This document shows, piece after piece, positions 1 to 8,609 of a stretch of 64,000 nt of DNA. The notes under the pieces are model-generated. The model saw only the letters and a program-made list of their open reading frames with translations. It ran no database searches and had not been told where the DNA came from. Made by a program: the position numbers and the translations under genes. The first letter of the stretch is position 1. Each line of letters opens with the position of its first letter. The DNA comes from Rhodobacteraceae bacterium 63075 (GTDB lineage Bacteria; Pseudomonadota; Alphaproteobacteria; Rhodobacterales; Rhodobacteraceae), in assembly GCA_003417655.1 (NCBI GenBank), contig QVMW01000002.1, forward strand, positions 124,001-188,000, given 5' to 3'.

Positions 1-356
1 TGCACACCCCACAGGACGAGGAAAGCAAGCGCCTGCCCTTCGAGGAGGCCGCCGCCGGGGCCGTCGCGCTGGAGACGCTCCTTCCGGCGGCCATGCGCCT
101 TGTCCATGTCGGCGCGCTGACGCTGGCCCAGCTCTTCCGCGCCGTCTCGTTGAACCCTGCCAATCTGCTCGGCCTGCCCTCGGGCCGCCTTTCGCCCGGC
201 GCGCCCGCCGACCTCATGCTCTTCGATCCCGACAAGCCCTTCATGCTCGATCGCAGCACGCTGCACTCGAAGTCGAAGAACACGCCCTTTGACGGCGCGC
301 GCCTGCAAGGTAAGGTCAGGGCGACCTATGTCGACGGCAGGAAGGTATTCGGCTGA
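1..356 (+). CDS. pyrC: Dihydroorotase, C-terminal part (truncated by window start)
   Basis: This is the 3' end of a dihydroorotase or dihydroorotase-like amidohydrolase, which acts in pyrimidine synthesis on carbamoyl-aspartate. Reading in frame from base 3, the first residues HTPQDEESKRLPFEEAAAG match the conserved block around the metal-binding aspartate of class I enzymes, followed by a GALET-like stretch (VALET) and the typical C-terminal beta-strand LSPGAPADLMLFDP. The upstream two thirds, including the HxH metal site, lie outside the window. The TGA stop overlaps the ATG of plsY by one base, so the two are probably one transcript; this pyrC-plsY pairing is common in Rhodobacterales. An inactive PyrC paralogue cannot be excluded from this fragment. 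Confidence 0.85.
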   Translation, partial: HTPQDEESKRLPFEEAAAGAVALETLLPAAMRLVHVGALTLAQLFRAVSLNPANLLGLPSGRLSPGAPADLMLFDPDKPFMLDRSTLHSKSKNTPFDGARLQGKVRATYVDGRKVFG

Positions 357-964
357 TGCCCCTCATCGAAAACAGCGCCCTCGTGCTCGCGATCTGGGCT
401 TGCATCGGCTACCTGCTCGGCTCGATCCCCTTCGGCCTCGTCCTCTCGCATCTCATGGGCCTTGGCAACTTGCGCTCCATCGGCTCGGGCAATATCGGCG
501 CAACCAACGTTCTGCGCACCGGAAGCAAACCGGCCGCCGCGCTCACGCTCCTGCTCGATGGCGGCAAGGGAGCATTGGCCGTGCTTCTGGCCCGCTGGCT
601 GGCGGGCGAGGACGCCGCCCAGCTCGCCGCGCTCTTCGCCTTCCTGGGGCATTGCTTCCCGGTCTGGCTCGGTTTTCGCGGCGGCAAGGGGGTGGCCACT
701 TTCCTCGGCCTGCTGCTCGCGCTCTACTGGCCCGTGGGGCTGGCCTGCTGCGCCACATGGCTCGCCGCCGCGCTGATGTGGCGCATCTCCTCGCTGGCCG
801 CGATCACCGCCGCCAGCGCCTCGACCGTATGGATGGCCCTGCTCGGCGCGCAGACCATGCTGCTGCTCGGCATCGCGCTGACCCTGCTCGTCTTCTTCAC
901 CCACCGCGCCAACATCAAGCGCCTGCGCGCCGGCATGGAGCCGAAGATCGGCACGAAGAAGTAG
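356..964 (+). CDS. plsY: Acyl-phosphate glycerol-3-phosphate acyltransferase PlsY
   Basis: This inner-membrane enzyme transfers an acyl group from acyl-phosphate to glycerol 3-phosphate, the first step of phospholipid synthesis. At 202 residues it has the usual family length and several hydrophobic segments. The three cytoplasmic motifs are present: GSIPFG at residues 22-27, SGNIGATNVLR at about 44-54, and a glycine-rich GFRGGKGVAT near 106-115. The start codon overlaps the pyrC stop (TGATG). The following gene, gshA, is convergent with only 17 bases between the stops and no clear terminator. Confidence 0.95.
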   Translation: MPLIENSALVLAIWACIGYLLGSIPFGLVLSHLMGLGNLRSIGSGNIGATNVLRTGSKPAAALTLLLDGGKGALAVLLARWLAGEDAAQLAALFAFLGHCFPVWLGFRGGKGVATFLGLLLALYWPVGLACCATWLAAALMWRISSLAAITAASASTVWMALLGAQTMLLLGIALTLLVFFTHRANIKRLRAGMEPKIGTKK

Positions 965-981
965 GCGCGGCCCCTGCCTGC

Positions 982-2352
982 TCAGTAAGAATATTCGGCG
1001 TAGATGCGGCTCAGATCGCCGTTCCAGTCGGTCTCAAAGCGGCGCAGCAGCTCGTCGGCCGGAACCTCGCCGCTGTCCAGCGATTCGCGCAGCGCGTTGA
1101 GGAAATGCGTCTCGTCGGGGATCATCCCCCCGGCCCCCGCACGCCCGCGCGCCTTCAGGCCCTGCTCGGAGATATCGACGACCTGGCGCGCCAGCGCGTG
1201 CATCTTGACGGGGCCGACCTCGGCCTGGAGCCCGTCCACGCTCGCACCGACGCGCAAAGCCTCGCGGGTCTCGGCATCCCAGCCCTTCACCAGGTCCCAC
1301 GCCGCATCGAGCGCGCCCTGGTCATACATCAGGCCGACCCAGAAGGCCGGCAGCGCGCAGAGCCTGCGCCACGGCCCGCCATCGGCCCCGCGCATCTCCA
1401 TGTATTTCTTGATCCGCGCCTCGGGGAAGAGCGTCGTCAGATGGTCGGCCCAGTCGCTCATCGTCGGCGTCTCGCCGGGCAGCGCGGGCAGCTCGCCCTT
1501 GAGGAAATCACGGAAAGACTGGCCCAATGCGTCGATATACTTGCCCTCGCGGTAGACGAAATACATCGGCGTATCGAGCGCATACTCGACCCAGCGTTCG
1601 AATCCGAAGCCTTCCTCGAAGACGAAGGGCACCATCCCGGTGCGAGCCGCGTCAAGATCGCGCCAGACCCGGCTGCGCCAGCTCTTGTGGCCGTTCTTGC
1701 AGCCCTCGAAAAAGGGCGAATTGGCAAAGAGCGCCGTCGCCACGGGCTGAAGCGCGATGGCCACGCGCAGCTTCTTGACCATGTCCGCCTCGGAGGCGAA
1801 ATCGAGGTTGACCTGCACGGTGCAGGTCCGGCGCATCATCACCCGGCCCATCGTGCCGACCTTCTGCATGTAGCTGTCCATCAGCTTGTAGCGGCCCTTG
1901 GGCATGAGCGGCATCTGCTCATGTGTCCATTCCGGCGCGGCCCCCAGCCCGATGAAGCCGACGCCCACCTTCTCGGCCACGTCCTCGACCTCGCGCAGGT
2001 GGACATTCACCTCGTCGCAGGTCTGGTGGATGTTCTCCAGCGGCGCGCCCGAAAGCTCGAGCTGCCCGCCCGGCTCGAGGCTGATATTCGCGCCGTCCTT
2101 CTCGAGCCCGATAAGGTTGCCGCCCTCCTCGACGGGCGACCAGCCATGCGCGTCGCGCAGCCCTTCGAGGACCGTGAGCACCGAGCGCTTGCCCTCGTAG
2201 GGGATCGGCAGCAGGCTGTCCTTGCAATAGCCGAACTTCTCGTGCTCCGTGCCGATGCGCCAGTCTTCGCGCGGCTTGCACCCGATCTCCAGATAACCCG
2301 CGAGCTGCTCGTGGCGCTCGATCGGGCCTCCGCCTGATTGTGGGATGGACAT
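982..2352 (-). CDS. gshA: Glutamate--cysteine ligase (plant/alphaproteobacterial GCS2 type)
   Basis: This enzyme joins glutamate and cysteine with ATP, the first step of glutathione synthesis in the cytoplasm. The 456-residue protein carries the GCS2-type N-terminal pattern IGTEHEKFGY followed by an ISLEPGGQLELSG block that forms the glutamate/ATP site, and MMRRTCTVQVNLDF further on. It resembles the plant and alphaproteobacterial branch rather than E. coli GshA. It is the third gene of a minus-strand run rsmE, membrane protein, gshA, with 33 bases to the gene upstream. Cysteines elsewhere in the protein could serve redox control as in plant enzymes, but this is not evident from the sequence. 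Confidence 0.95.
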   Translation of the reverse strand: MSIPQSGGGPIERHEQLAGYLEIGCKPREDWRIGTEHEKFGYCKDSLLPIPYEGKRSVLTVLEGLRDAHGWSPVEEGGNLIGLEKDGANISLEPGGQLELSGAPLENIHQTCDEVNVHLREVEDVAEKVGVGFIGLGAAPEWTHEQMPLMPKGRYKLMDSYMQKVGTMGRVMMRRTCTVQVNLDFASEADMVKKLRVAIALQPVATALFANSPFFEGCKNGHKSWRSRVWRDLDAARTGMVPFVFEEGFGFERWVEYALDTPMYFVYREGKYIDALGQSFRDFLKGELPALPGETPTMSDWADHLTTLFPEARIKKYMEMRGADGGPWRRLCALPAFWVGLMYDQGALDAAWDLVKGWDAETREALRVGASVDGLQAEVGPVKMHALARQVVDISEQGLKARGRAGAGGMIPDETHFLNALRESLDSGEVPADELLRRFETDWNGDLSRIYAEYSY

Positions 2353-2385
2353 GTCGCTTGGCTCCGGTCTTGACGCGCGTGAATG

Positions 2386-2925
2386 TCAGAAGTGCGGTTT
2401 CCTGCGCGAAGTGTCAATCGCCACCCGCGCATCTTTGCGCCAGATCACGCGCGATTGACCCGCCGCATCGCGCTGCACCGCGATCAGCCGCTCCGGTGAA
2501 AGCCCCGGCAAGGCTGCAAAAGAGTCGAAAAGCGCATCCGCGCCCTTCGCATCCGCCGGGATCTCGAGTTCGCCCTGCCCGGCCTGCCTGAGCCGCCAGA
2601 GCGGCACATCCCCGCGCGCATCATAGCTCAGCTCGCTGAGCTCGCGCACGGCCACGGCCCCGCCCGTTTCCGGCCCGAAATAGGCGATCTGCCCCTCGTC
2701 CACGACAACGACGCCGGGCCCCTCGCCGCCGCCGCCGAAAAGCGCAGCTTGCGCAAAGGACAGCGCGAGAAGCCCCGCCCCGATCACCAGCGCCCATCCG
2801 ACCATTGACAGCAAACCAAATGAAAAAAGCGCCCAGTAGAGCCCCAGCAGGGCAACGGCGACCGCCCCCATGAGCGCGCGATAGCGCTTCAGAAAACGTC
2901 GCGCCTCGGGCCGCACGAAGCTCAT
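2386..2925 (-). CDS. Small membrane protein of unknown function between rsmE and gshA
   Basis: The 179-residue protein has two adjacent hydrophobic segments at about residues 18-37 and 40-62, then a soluble tail rich in acidic and aromatic residues. The start at 2925 is chosen because its ATG overlaps the rsmE TGA (ATGA) and because the longer open frame only runs antisense through rsmE coding sequence. The tail after VVVVDEGQIAYFGPETGG alternates short strands and could be a PH-like barrel, but that is a guess. The position in an rsmE-gshA operon is typical of Rhodobacterales, where this gene is usually called hypothetical. Confidence 0.8.
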   Translation of the reverse strand: MSFVRPEARRFLKRYRALMGAVAVALLGLYWALFSFGLLSMVGWALVIGAGLLALSFAQAALFGGGGEGPGVVVVDEGQIAYFGPETGGAVAVRELSELSYDARGDVPLWRLRQAGQGELEIPADAKGADALFDSFAALPGLSPERLIAVQRDAAGQSRVIWRKDARVAIDTSRRKPHF

Positions 2926-3647
2926 TGCCAGTCTCCCAGCGCCTGCTGCCAGACGGTCATTGCCGCCACGGCAGCCGTATCGGCGCGCAGGATACGCGGC
3001 CCGAGGCTCACCGCATGGGCAAAGGGCAGCCCGCGCAGCCGCGCGCGCTCGGCTTGCGAAAACCCGCCCTCGGGGCCGATGAGAATCGCCCAGGGTCCGG
3101 CGAGGCTGCCTGCAAGGGCAGACGAGCCCCCCGCAAGCGCCTCGTCGCAGAACATGATCTGCCGGGCAGCATCCCAACCGTCAAGGAGCCTGGAAAGCCT
3201 GCAAAGCCCGGCCACTTCCGGCACGTATGTGCCGCCGCATTGCTCGGCAGCCTCGACGGCATGGGCCTGCAAGCGGTCCTGCCGGATGCGCTCGGCATTG
3301 GTGAAATCCGTCTGCACGGGCAGGATCCGCGCCGCGCCCATTTCGGCGGCTTTCTCTACGATGAAATCCGTGCGCGCCTTCTTGATCGGCGCGAAGAGCA
3401 GCCAGAGGTCGGGCGGGTCGCGCTGCGCGGTCCGCTGCTCAAGGCAGACCAACTCTCCGCCGCGCTTTCCGGCGGCGCGCAGCTCGGCCAGCCACTCGCC
3501 ATCGCGCCCGTTGAACACCGCCAGCCTCGCGCCCAGGCCCTGCCGCATGACGCCGAAAAGGTAATGCGCCTGCCCCTTGTCCAAGGTCAGCGATTGCCCC
3601 GCCCCCATGGGCTGATCTACATAGAGCCTGATCTTCACGTCATCCAT
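2922..3647 (-). CDS. rsmE: 16S rRNA (uracil1498-N3)-methyltransferase RsmE
   Basis: This SPOUT-class enzyme methylates U1498 of 16S rRNA using S-adenosylmethionine. The protein begins with an OB-like N-terminal part (KIRLYVDQ), has the family block FAPIKKARTDFIVEKAAEMG, and ends with the knot signature ILIGPEGGFSQAERARL and LGPRILRADTA. The start is taken at 3647 (MDDVK); an in-frame ATG at 3659 would add four residues and would almost touch the ubiA start at 3660. A much longer open frame upstream is only antisense to ubiA. Both rsmE and ubiA must therefore be transcribed from promoters lying inside the opposite gene or from an extremely compact shared region. Confidence 0.93.
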   Translation of the reverse strand: MDDVKIRLYVDQPMGAGQSLTLDKGQAHYLFGVMRQGLGARLAVFNGRDGEWLAELRAAGKRGGELVCLEQRTAQRDPPDLWLLFAPIKKARTDFIVEKAAEMGAARILPVQTDFTNAERIRQDRLQAHAVEAAEQCGGTYVPEVAGLCRLSRLLDGWDAARQIMFCDEALAGGSSALAGSLAGPWAILIGPEGGFSQAERARLRGLPFAHAVSLGPRILRADTAAVAAMTVWQQALGDWQ

Positions 3648-3659
3648 GGGGCAGACCAT

Positions 3660-4646
3660 ATGAGCAGCGAGAACGAGACGCCAGAGCCAAGCGGCCCCGC
3701 CCATGACACCGTCGCCGACGCGGTCAAGGGAAACTGGGTCGACCGCCATGCCCCCGCGGGCCTGCGCCCCTACCTGCGCCTGAGCCGCGCCGACAGGCCC
3801 ATCGGCACATGGCTTCTGCTGATCCCCTGCTGGTGGGGCCTCGTGCTGGCCATGCTCCATGACGGGCGCGCAAGCTGGCATGACCTGTGGATCTTCGCAG
3901 GCTGCGGCGCAGGCGCGTGGCTCATGCGCGGGGCGGGCTGCACCTGGAACGACATCACCGACCGCAATCTCGACGGCGCGGTCGAGCGCACCCGCTCGCG
4001 CCCGATTCCCTCCGGGCAGGTCTCCGTGACGGGCGCCCTGCTCTGGCTGGCGGCGCAGGCGCTCCTCGCCCTTGGCATCCTGCTCACCTTCCACGCCGCC
4101 GCGATCCTGCTCGGGGTGATCTCGCTGGCCCCCGTGGCGATCTACCCCTTCGCCAAGCGCTTCACCTGGTGGCCGCAAATCTTCCTCGGCATCGCCTTCA
4201 ACTGGGGCGCGCTTCTCGCCTGGACGGCGCATCGCGGCGCGCTGGAAATGCCCGCGATCTACCTCTACCTCGCCGGCATGGCCTGGACGCTCTTCTATGA
4301 CACGATCTACGCCCACCAGGACGCCGAGGACGACGCGCTCATCGGGATCAAATCCACCGCCCGCCTTTTCGGCAGCCGCTCGCCCACATGGCTCAGCCGC
4401 TTTTTGGCGGGGACGGTCTCGCTGCTCGGCCTTGCGGTGATCGCGGCGCTGCTGGGCGCGCCCTCCGCGAACCCGCTGGCGCTCTTCATCGCGCTTGCCG
4501 GGGCCATGGCCATGGGCTGGCACATGCTCTGGCAACTGCGGCAATTCGACCCCGAGAACACCCCCCTCCTGCTCCGGCTCTTCCGGTCCAACAGGGACGC
4601 CGGGCTCATCGCCTTGCTGTTTTTCGCCGTCGCGCTGCTCGTGTGA
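3660..4646 (+). CDS. ubiA: 4-hydroxybenzoate octaprenyltransferase UbiA
   Basis: This membrane enzyme attaches the polyprenyl chain to 4-hydroxybenzoate in ubiquinone synthesis. The 328-residue protein shows both aspartate-rich motifs of the UbiA family: NDITDRNLD after CTW near residue 101, and DTIYAHQDAEDD in the second half, which bind the prenyl diphosphate through magnesium. It has about eight or nine hydrophobic segments. It is divergent from rsmE; only 12 bases separate the two chosen start codons. The downstream OmpA-family gene begins 58 bases after the stop. Confidence 0.95.
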   Translation: MSSENETPEPSGPAHDTVADAVKGNWVDRHAPAGLRPYLRLSRADRPIGTWLLLIPCWWGLVLAMLHDGRASWHDLWIFAGCGAGAWLMRGAGCTWNDITDRNLDGAVERTRSRPIPSGQVSVTGALLWLAAQALLALGILLTFHAAAILLGVISLAPVAIYPFAKRFTWWPQIFLGIAFNWGALLAWTAHRGALEMPAIYLYLAGMAWTLFYDTIYAHQDAEDDALIGIKSTARLFGSRSPTWLSRFLAGTVSLLGLAVIAALLGAPSANPLALFIALAGAMAMGWHMLWQLRQFDPENTPLLLRLFRSNRDAGLIALLFFAVALLV

Positions 4647-4704
4647 TTGAAACCCCCCGCGCCACGCCGTAAGAGACACTTGTAGAACGCTGAAATCAGG
4701 TCAC

Positions 4705-6627
4705 ATGCGCGTATCCTCCATACTCATCATCGCCGGGACATTCGTTGCAGCAGCAGTGCTCAGCCTCGTCACCGCGCAATTCGCGGTGCGCCTCGTCGAG
4801 GAAAACTCCTATTACGGCGTCACCGCCGCGCTCAACGAAGAAGAGCTGACATGGGCCGAGGTTTCTACCAATGGCCTGCAGGTGGTGCTCAAGGGCACAG
4901 CCCCCTCGGAAGCCACACGCTTTCTCGCGGTCAGCACGGCAGGCACGGTCGTCGATGCGGCCCGCGTGATCGACGAGATGCGGGTCGAGGCACAGGACGA
5001 CCTGGCCGCGCCGCGATTTTCGGTCGAAATCCTGCGCAACGATGACAGGCTCTCGCTGATCGGGCTCATCCCCGCCGGTGCCGACCGCGAGGCGCTGCTC
5101 GATCGGCTCGGTGAGATCAGCAGCGAGGACAACGTGGCCGACCTGCTCGAAACCGCCGATTACGACATTCCTGATGGCTGGGGAGCCGCTCTGGATTTCG
5201 GCCTGACCGCGCTGGAGGCGCTGCCGCGCTCCAAGATCTCCATCGACGCGGAGCGCGTCGAGATCACCGCGATGGCGGAAAGCGACGTTCAGAAGCGGGA
5301 CGTCGAGACGCGCCTGTCGCGCCGCGCCCCGGGCGATCTGCGCGTGGCCTTCAACATATCCTCGCCCCGCCCGGTGATCACGCCCTTCAGCCTGCGGTTC
5401 ATCCTCGACGACGCCGGCGCGCGTTTCGACAGCTGCTCGGCCGACAGCGAGGAGGCCCGCGCACGCATTCTCTCCGCCGCGGCGGATGCCGGTCTCGAGG
5501 GCAAGGCCCGCTGCCCCATCGGCCTCGGCGTTCCGACACCGAGCTGGGGGGAAGCCGCCGACATGGCCATCGAGGCGGTCGGCCTGATGGGCGGCGGTTC
5601 GGTCACCTTCTCGGATGCGGACATCACGCTGGTCGCGCCCCAGGGCACGGCGCAGCGCAGGTTCGACAGCGTTGTCGGGGAGCTCGAGAACACCCTGCCG
5701 GAGGTCTTTGCGCTTCACGCGGTGCTGCCACCGGAGCCGGAGACGGGCAATGAAGGACCGGCCGAGTTCGTGGCGACGCTCAGCCCCGAAGGGCTCGTGC
5801 AGATGCGTGGCCGTGTCAATGACGACATGGTCTCCAAAACGGCCGAAAGCTTTGCCAAGGCGCGCTTTGCCGGCGCTTCGGTCGACAATTCGGCACGCAC
5901 CGACGAGACCCTGCCATCCGGCTGGCCGGTGCGCGTGCTCGCGGGGCTGGAAGCCCTGTCCTACCTGTCCAACGGGTCGGTCAGGGTGACAGCCGAAGAC
6001 ATCTCCGTCTCGGGTGATACCGGCGACAAGGCGGCCAGCGCCGAGGTCACGAAACAGCTCTCCGAGAAGCTTGGCGCGACCGGGCGATTCTCGGTGGACG
6101 TGTCCTACCTCGAAAAGCTCGACCCGATCGCCTCGCTCTTTCAGCCGGATGAATGCGAAGCCAGGATCGCCGAGATCCTCGACACCCGGCAGATCACCTT
6201 CGAGCCCGGCAGCGACACCGTCGATGCCGAATCCCTCAGCACGGTCGACGAGATCGCCGAGACGCTGAAAAACTGTGTCGATGTGCGCATGGAGATCGCC
6301 GGGCACACCGACAGCCAGGGCCGCGAATCGATGAACCAGGCGCTGTCCAAATCCCGCGCCGTGGCCGTGCTCAACGCCCTGCGCGAGCGGCGCATCCTCA
6401 CCGCCGGCTTCACGGCCGTCGGCTATGGCGAAAGCGACCCCATCGCCGATAACGACACAGAGGAAGGCCGCGAGGCCAACCGCCGCATCGAATTCGAGCT
6501 TGTCAGGCCGGAACCTGTCCCCGAGACGGAAACGACCCTTGAAAGCATGGAAGCTTCCGGTGCATCAGACGACAGTGAAGGCAGTGCCGCAGGCGAAGCG
6601 GATACAGGCGAAGGGCAAGGCGAATGA
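4705..6627 (+). CDS. OmpA-family envelope protein with repeated BON-like N-terminal region
   Basis: The protein is 640 residues long, with an N-terminal hydrophobic anchor (residues 5-26) and a C-terminal OmpA-like peptidoglycan-binding domain. The latter shows FEPGSDTVDAES, AGHTDSQGRE and NQALSKSRAVAVLNAL, matching the diaminopimelate-contacting pattern. The 500 residues between contain repeated short modules that look like BON domains, in the pattern VTFSDADITLVAPQG or VRVTAEDISVSGDTG, consistent with tethering cell wall to inner membrane or to lipid. The tail after the OmpA domain is low-complexity and acidic (ESMEASGASDDSEGS). Its TGA overlaps the start of the next small gene, so the two are translationally coupled and likely act together. 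Confidence 0.85.
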   Translation: MRVSSILIIAGTFVAAAVLSLVTAQFAVRLVEENSYYGVTAALNEEELTWAEVSTNGLQVVLKGTAPSEATRFLAVSTAGTVVDAARVIDEMRVEAQDDLAAPRFSVEILRNDDRLSLIGLIPAGADREALLDRLGEISSEDNVADLLETADYDIPDGWGAALDFGLTALEALPRSKISIDAERVEITAMAESDVQKRDVETRLSRRAPGDLRVAFNISSPRPVITPFSLRFILDDAGARFDSCSADSEEARARILSAAADAGLEGKARCPIGLGVPTPSWGEAADMAIEAVGLMGGGSVTFSDADITLVAPQGTAQRRFDSVVGELENTLPEVFALHAVLPPEPETGNEGPAEFVATLSPEGLVQMRGRVNDDMVSKTAESFAKARFAGASVDNSARTDETLPSGWPVRVLAGLEALSYLSNGSVRVTAEDISVSGDTGDKAASAEVTKQLSEKLGATGRFSVDVSYLEKLDPIASLFQPDECEARIAEILDTRQITFEPGSDTVDAESLSTVDEIAETLKNCVDVRMEIAGHTDSQGRESMNQALSKSRAVAVLNALRERRILTAGFTAVGYGESDPIADNDTEEGREANRRIEFELVRPEPVPETETTLESMEASGASDDSEGSAAGEADTGEGQGE

Positions 6628-6947
6628 ACAGAACCGAGTTTATCATGGCCACGGCGATCATCCTGTTCATCGCCTTCTGCATGGGCTGGTTCGTCAACTG
6701 GCTGGTGCACCGTTTCACGCGCGTGAGCCGCGGCGACATGGAAGAGCTCGAGAAGATGGCCCAGGAGCTGCACGAGGCCGAGGAAACCCGCGACCAGGCG
6801 ATCACCTACCTGCAACAGCGCGAAGCCGAGCTGACCAACCAGATCAGCCAGACCGAGGCCGAGCTTTCCGCCGCCATGGAAGGGCTGCGCGATGCCCGCC
6901 ACGAGGCCGAAGAGCTGCGCGCACGCTTCGAACGCAGCTCCGGCTGA
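6624..6947 (+). CDS. Small inner-membrane coiled-coil protein coupled to the OmpA-family gene
   Basis: The 107-residue protein has one N-terminal membrane segment (about residues 8-28, IILFIAFCMGWFVNWLV) followed by a charged heptad-like helix from residue 37 to the end (EELEKMAQELHEAEETRDQ). The ATG overlaps the stop of the OmpA-family gene by 4 bases. No catalytic motif is visible. A helper role for the envelope protein is inferred only from the coupling. The gene ends 11 bases before the paired palindromes at 6959-7005. Confidence 0.8.
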   Translation: MNRTEFIMATAIILFIAFCMGWFVNWLVHRFTRVSRGDMEELEKMAQELHEAEETRDQAITYLQQREAELTNQISQTEAELSAAMEGLRDARHEAEELRARFERSSG

Positions 6948-6958
6948 TCTTCGCGGTG

Positions 6959-6981
6959 CCGGAATTTTTCAAAAATTCCGG
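6959..6981. repeat. Perfect 23-bp palindrome (11-1-11), first of a tandem pair
   Basis: Left arm CCGGAATTTTT and right arm AAAAATTCCGG are exact reverse complements around a single C. It lies between two convergent genes. The central A/T stretch gives a U-tract on either strand, so it can act as a bidirectional transcription stop. Confidence 0.8.
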
Positions 6982-6982
6982 A

Positions 6983-7005
6983 CCGTTTTCTTTGAAAGAA
7001 AACGG
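6983..7005. repeat. Perfect 23-bp palindrome (11-1-11), second of a tandem pair
   Basis: Left arm CCGTTTTCTTT and right arm AAAGAAAACGG are exact reverse complements around a single G. One base separates it from the first palindrome, and it ends directly against the stop codon of the glycosylase gene. Both share size and symmetry but not sequence. Confidence 0.8.
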
Positions 7006-8157
7006 CTACCGCTCGAAGGCAAGCCCTGCAAACCGCGCGAATCGCGCCAGCTCAGCCTCCAGCAGCTCCTGCCGCGCCGGGCTCCATGTCACACCCGCCT
7101 CCGGCCAGAGCTTCTTGAGGCCCAGACGGCCAGCCTTCCGGTCGGCCTCCAGTTCGACCCGTCCCACCAGCCGGTCGCCCTGCAATACCGGATAGACATA
7201 ATAGCCCCACCTGCGCTTCGCCGCCGGCACGAAAATCTCGATCCGGTAGTCGAAATCAAACAGCTGCGTCGTGCGCTTGCGGTCGCGGATCGCCGGGTCG
7301 AACGGGCTGAGCAGCCTCATTGCATTGCCGGGCGGCCTGAGCGCCGCCAGCCGCGCCTCGATCTCCGGCAAGGCCCAGCCGCGCCGCGCGCCCTGCTCCG
7401 TTTCAACAACACAAGGCACGAGCTCCGCCTCGTTCCGCGCCAGCCAGTCCTTGACCTCTTCGAGCGAGCAGGCCTCCCAGAAGCGCATGATCTCGCCCGC
7501 ATTCGCCACGCCGAGCCGCGCCAGCGCCGCCCGGCACAGCCAGTCGACCTGCGCCGCGTCGCTCAGCCGCTCGCTGCGCAACTCTGCGGGAAAGACCCGC
7601 TCGGCCAGGTCGTAATGCTTGACGAAATTCTCGCGGTGCGAGGTGGCCAGCTCGCCCGCATACCACATGTAATCGAGCGCCAGCTTGTGCGGCGGGCGGT
7701 GCCACATTTGCCCGGGCCGCGGCGCGTCACTCTCGAAATCCCTGGTCGATAGCGGCCCCTCCCGCGCGATCCGCGCGCGCATCTCGGCGCGCCGCTCCGC
7801 ACCCGGCATCCCCTGCCACCAGCCCGCCGTCACGATCTGCTCGGAGCGGCGGCGAAACTGCCGCGCCCACATCGGCAGAAACCGCATCGGGATCAGGCTG
7901 GCATCATGGGTAAAATGCTCGAAGACACCGCGCGCCCTGAGCGCCTTTTCCAGCCCGCCGGGCCGGTAGCTGCGGCTGCGCGACCACATGATATGGTCAT
8001 GCGCCCGCTCGACATTTCGGATCGAATCGATCTGAACGAAGCCGAGCTCTTCAACCTGCCGCGTGATATCCAGCGGCCCCGTCGGCGCGCACAAGAGTCC
8101 GTGCAGATCGAGCCAGAGCCGGCGCGCTTGGCGGTTGGAAAGCCGCAGCGGCGTCAT
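7006..8157 (-). CDS. AlkX/YcaQ-type DNA glycosylase (winged-helix DNA-binding family)
   Basis: Proteins of this family excise bulky or crosslinked alkylated bases from DNA without a classic endonuclease domain. The 383-residue protein carries the family hallmark VQIDSIRNVERAHDHIMWSR; the catalytic pair reads Q42-I-D44, the Q-x-D form typical of YcaQ/AlkX, rather than the Q-x-Q of AlkZ. Repeated winged-helix units and a C-terminal beta-barrel end with YVYPVLQGDRLVGRVELEADR as in the family. Its start ATG overlaps the moaE stop (ATGA at 8154-8157), so it lies last in the pgsA-moaD-moaE run although it has no functional link to molybdopterin. Confidence 0.88.
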   Translation of the reverse strand: MTPLRLSNRQARRLWLDLHGLLCAPTGPLDITRQVEELGFVQIDSIRNVERAHDHIMWSRSRSYRPGGLEKALRARGVFEHFTHDASLIPMRFLPMWARQFRRRSEQIVTAGWWQGMPGAERRAEMRARIAREGPLSTRDFESDAPRPGQMWHRPPHKLALDYMWYAGELATSHRENFVKHYDLAERVFPAELRSERLSDAAQVDWLCRAALARLGVANAGEIMRFWEACSLEEVKDWLARNEAELVPCVVETEQGARRGWALPEIEARLAALRPPGNAMRLLSPFDPAIRDRKRTTQLFDFDYRIEIFVPAAKRRWGYYVYPVLQGDRLVGRVELEADRKAGRLGLKKLWPEAGVTWSPARQELLEAELARFARFAGLAFER

Positions 8158-8606
8158 TCAAGCCAGCGCCCGAGCGCCTCTTCGTCCACCTCGCGCGCAT
8201 CGACCCATGCGCCCCCCTCGCCCGAGGTCACTTCCTTCTTCCAGAAGGGCGCGCGCGACTTGAGGTAATCCATCAGGAATTCGGCGGCTTCGAAGGCGTC
8301 CTTGCGGTGCCTTGAGGCCGTCGCCACCATCATGATCGTCTCGCCCACGCGCATCGCCCCGTGCCGATGGATCACCAGAACATCTTCCAGCGCCCAGCGC
8401 CCGCAAGCCTGCTCGGCGATCCCGGCAAGCGCCTTTTCGGTCATGCCGGGGTAGTGCTCGATCTCCATGCGCTCGAGCGTGCCGTCCGCATTGTCCCGCA
8501 CGATCCCCGAAAAGGTCACGACAGCGCCAGAGGCCTCCAGCCGCCCGGAAAACCCCTGCGCCTCGGCGGCAAAATCAAAGGCCTCTGCTGTCACGCGGAT
8601 ATCCAT
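8154..8606 (-). CDS. moaE: Molybdopterin synthase catalytic subunit MoaE
   Basis: MoaE forms the large subunit of molybdopterin synthase, which adds two sulfurs to precursor Z. The 150 residues include VVTFSGIVRDNADG, the HRHGAMRVGE stretch, and DYLKSRAPFWKKEV, which holds the conserved lysines that contact the MoaD C-terminus and the substrate. It follows moaD with 3 bases between stop and start. The C-terminus is slightly longer than in E. coli. Confidence 0.95.
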   Translation of the reverse strand: MDIRVTAEAFDFAAEAQGFSGRLEASGAVVTFSGIVRDNADGTLERMEIEHYPGMTEKALAGIAEQACGRWALEDVLVIHRHGAMRVGETIMMVATASRHRKDAFEAAEFLMDYLKSRAPFWKKEVTSGEGGAWVDAREVDEEALGRWLE

Positions 8607-8609
8607 CTC

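Noticed and set aside
289..2337. Long plus-strand open frame of 682 codons
   Set aside because: It runs antisense through gshA and overlaps plsY; composition is Arg/Ala/Pro-rich as expected from high-GC antisense, with no family motif.
4696..6306. 536-codon minus-strand frame
   Set aside because: Antisense to the OmpA-family gene, whose motifs are clear.
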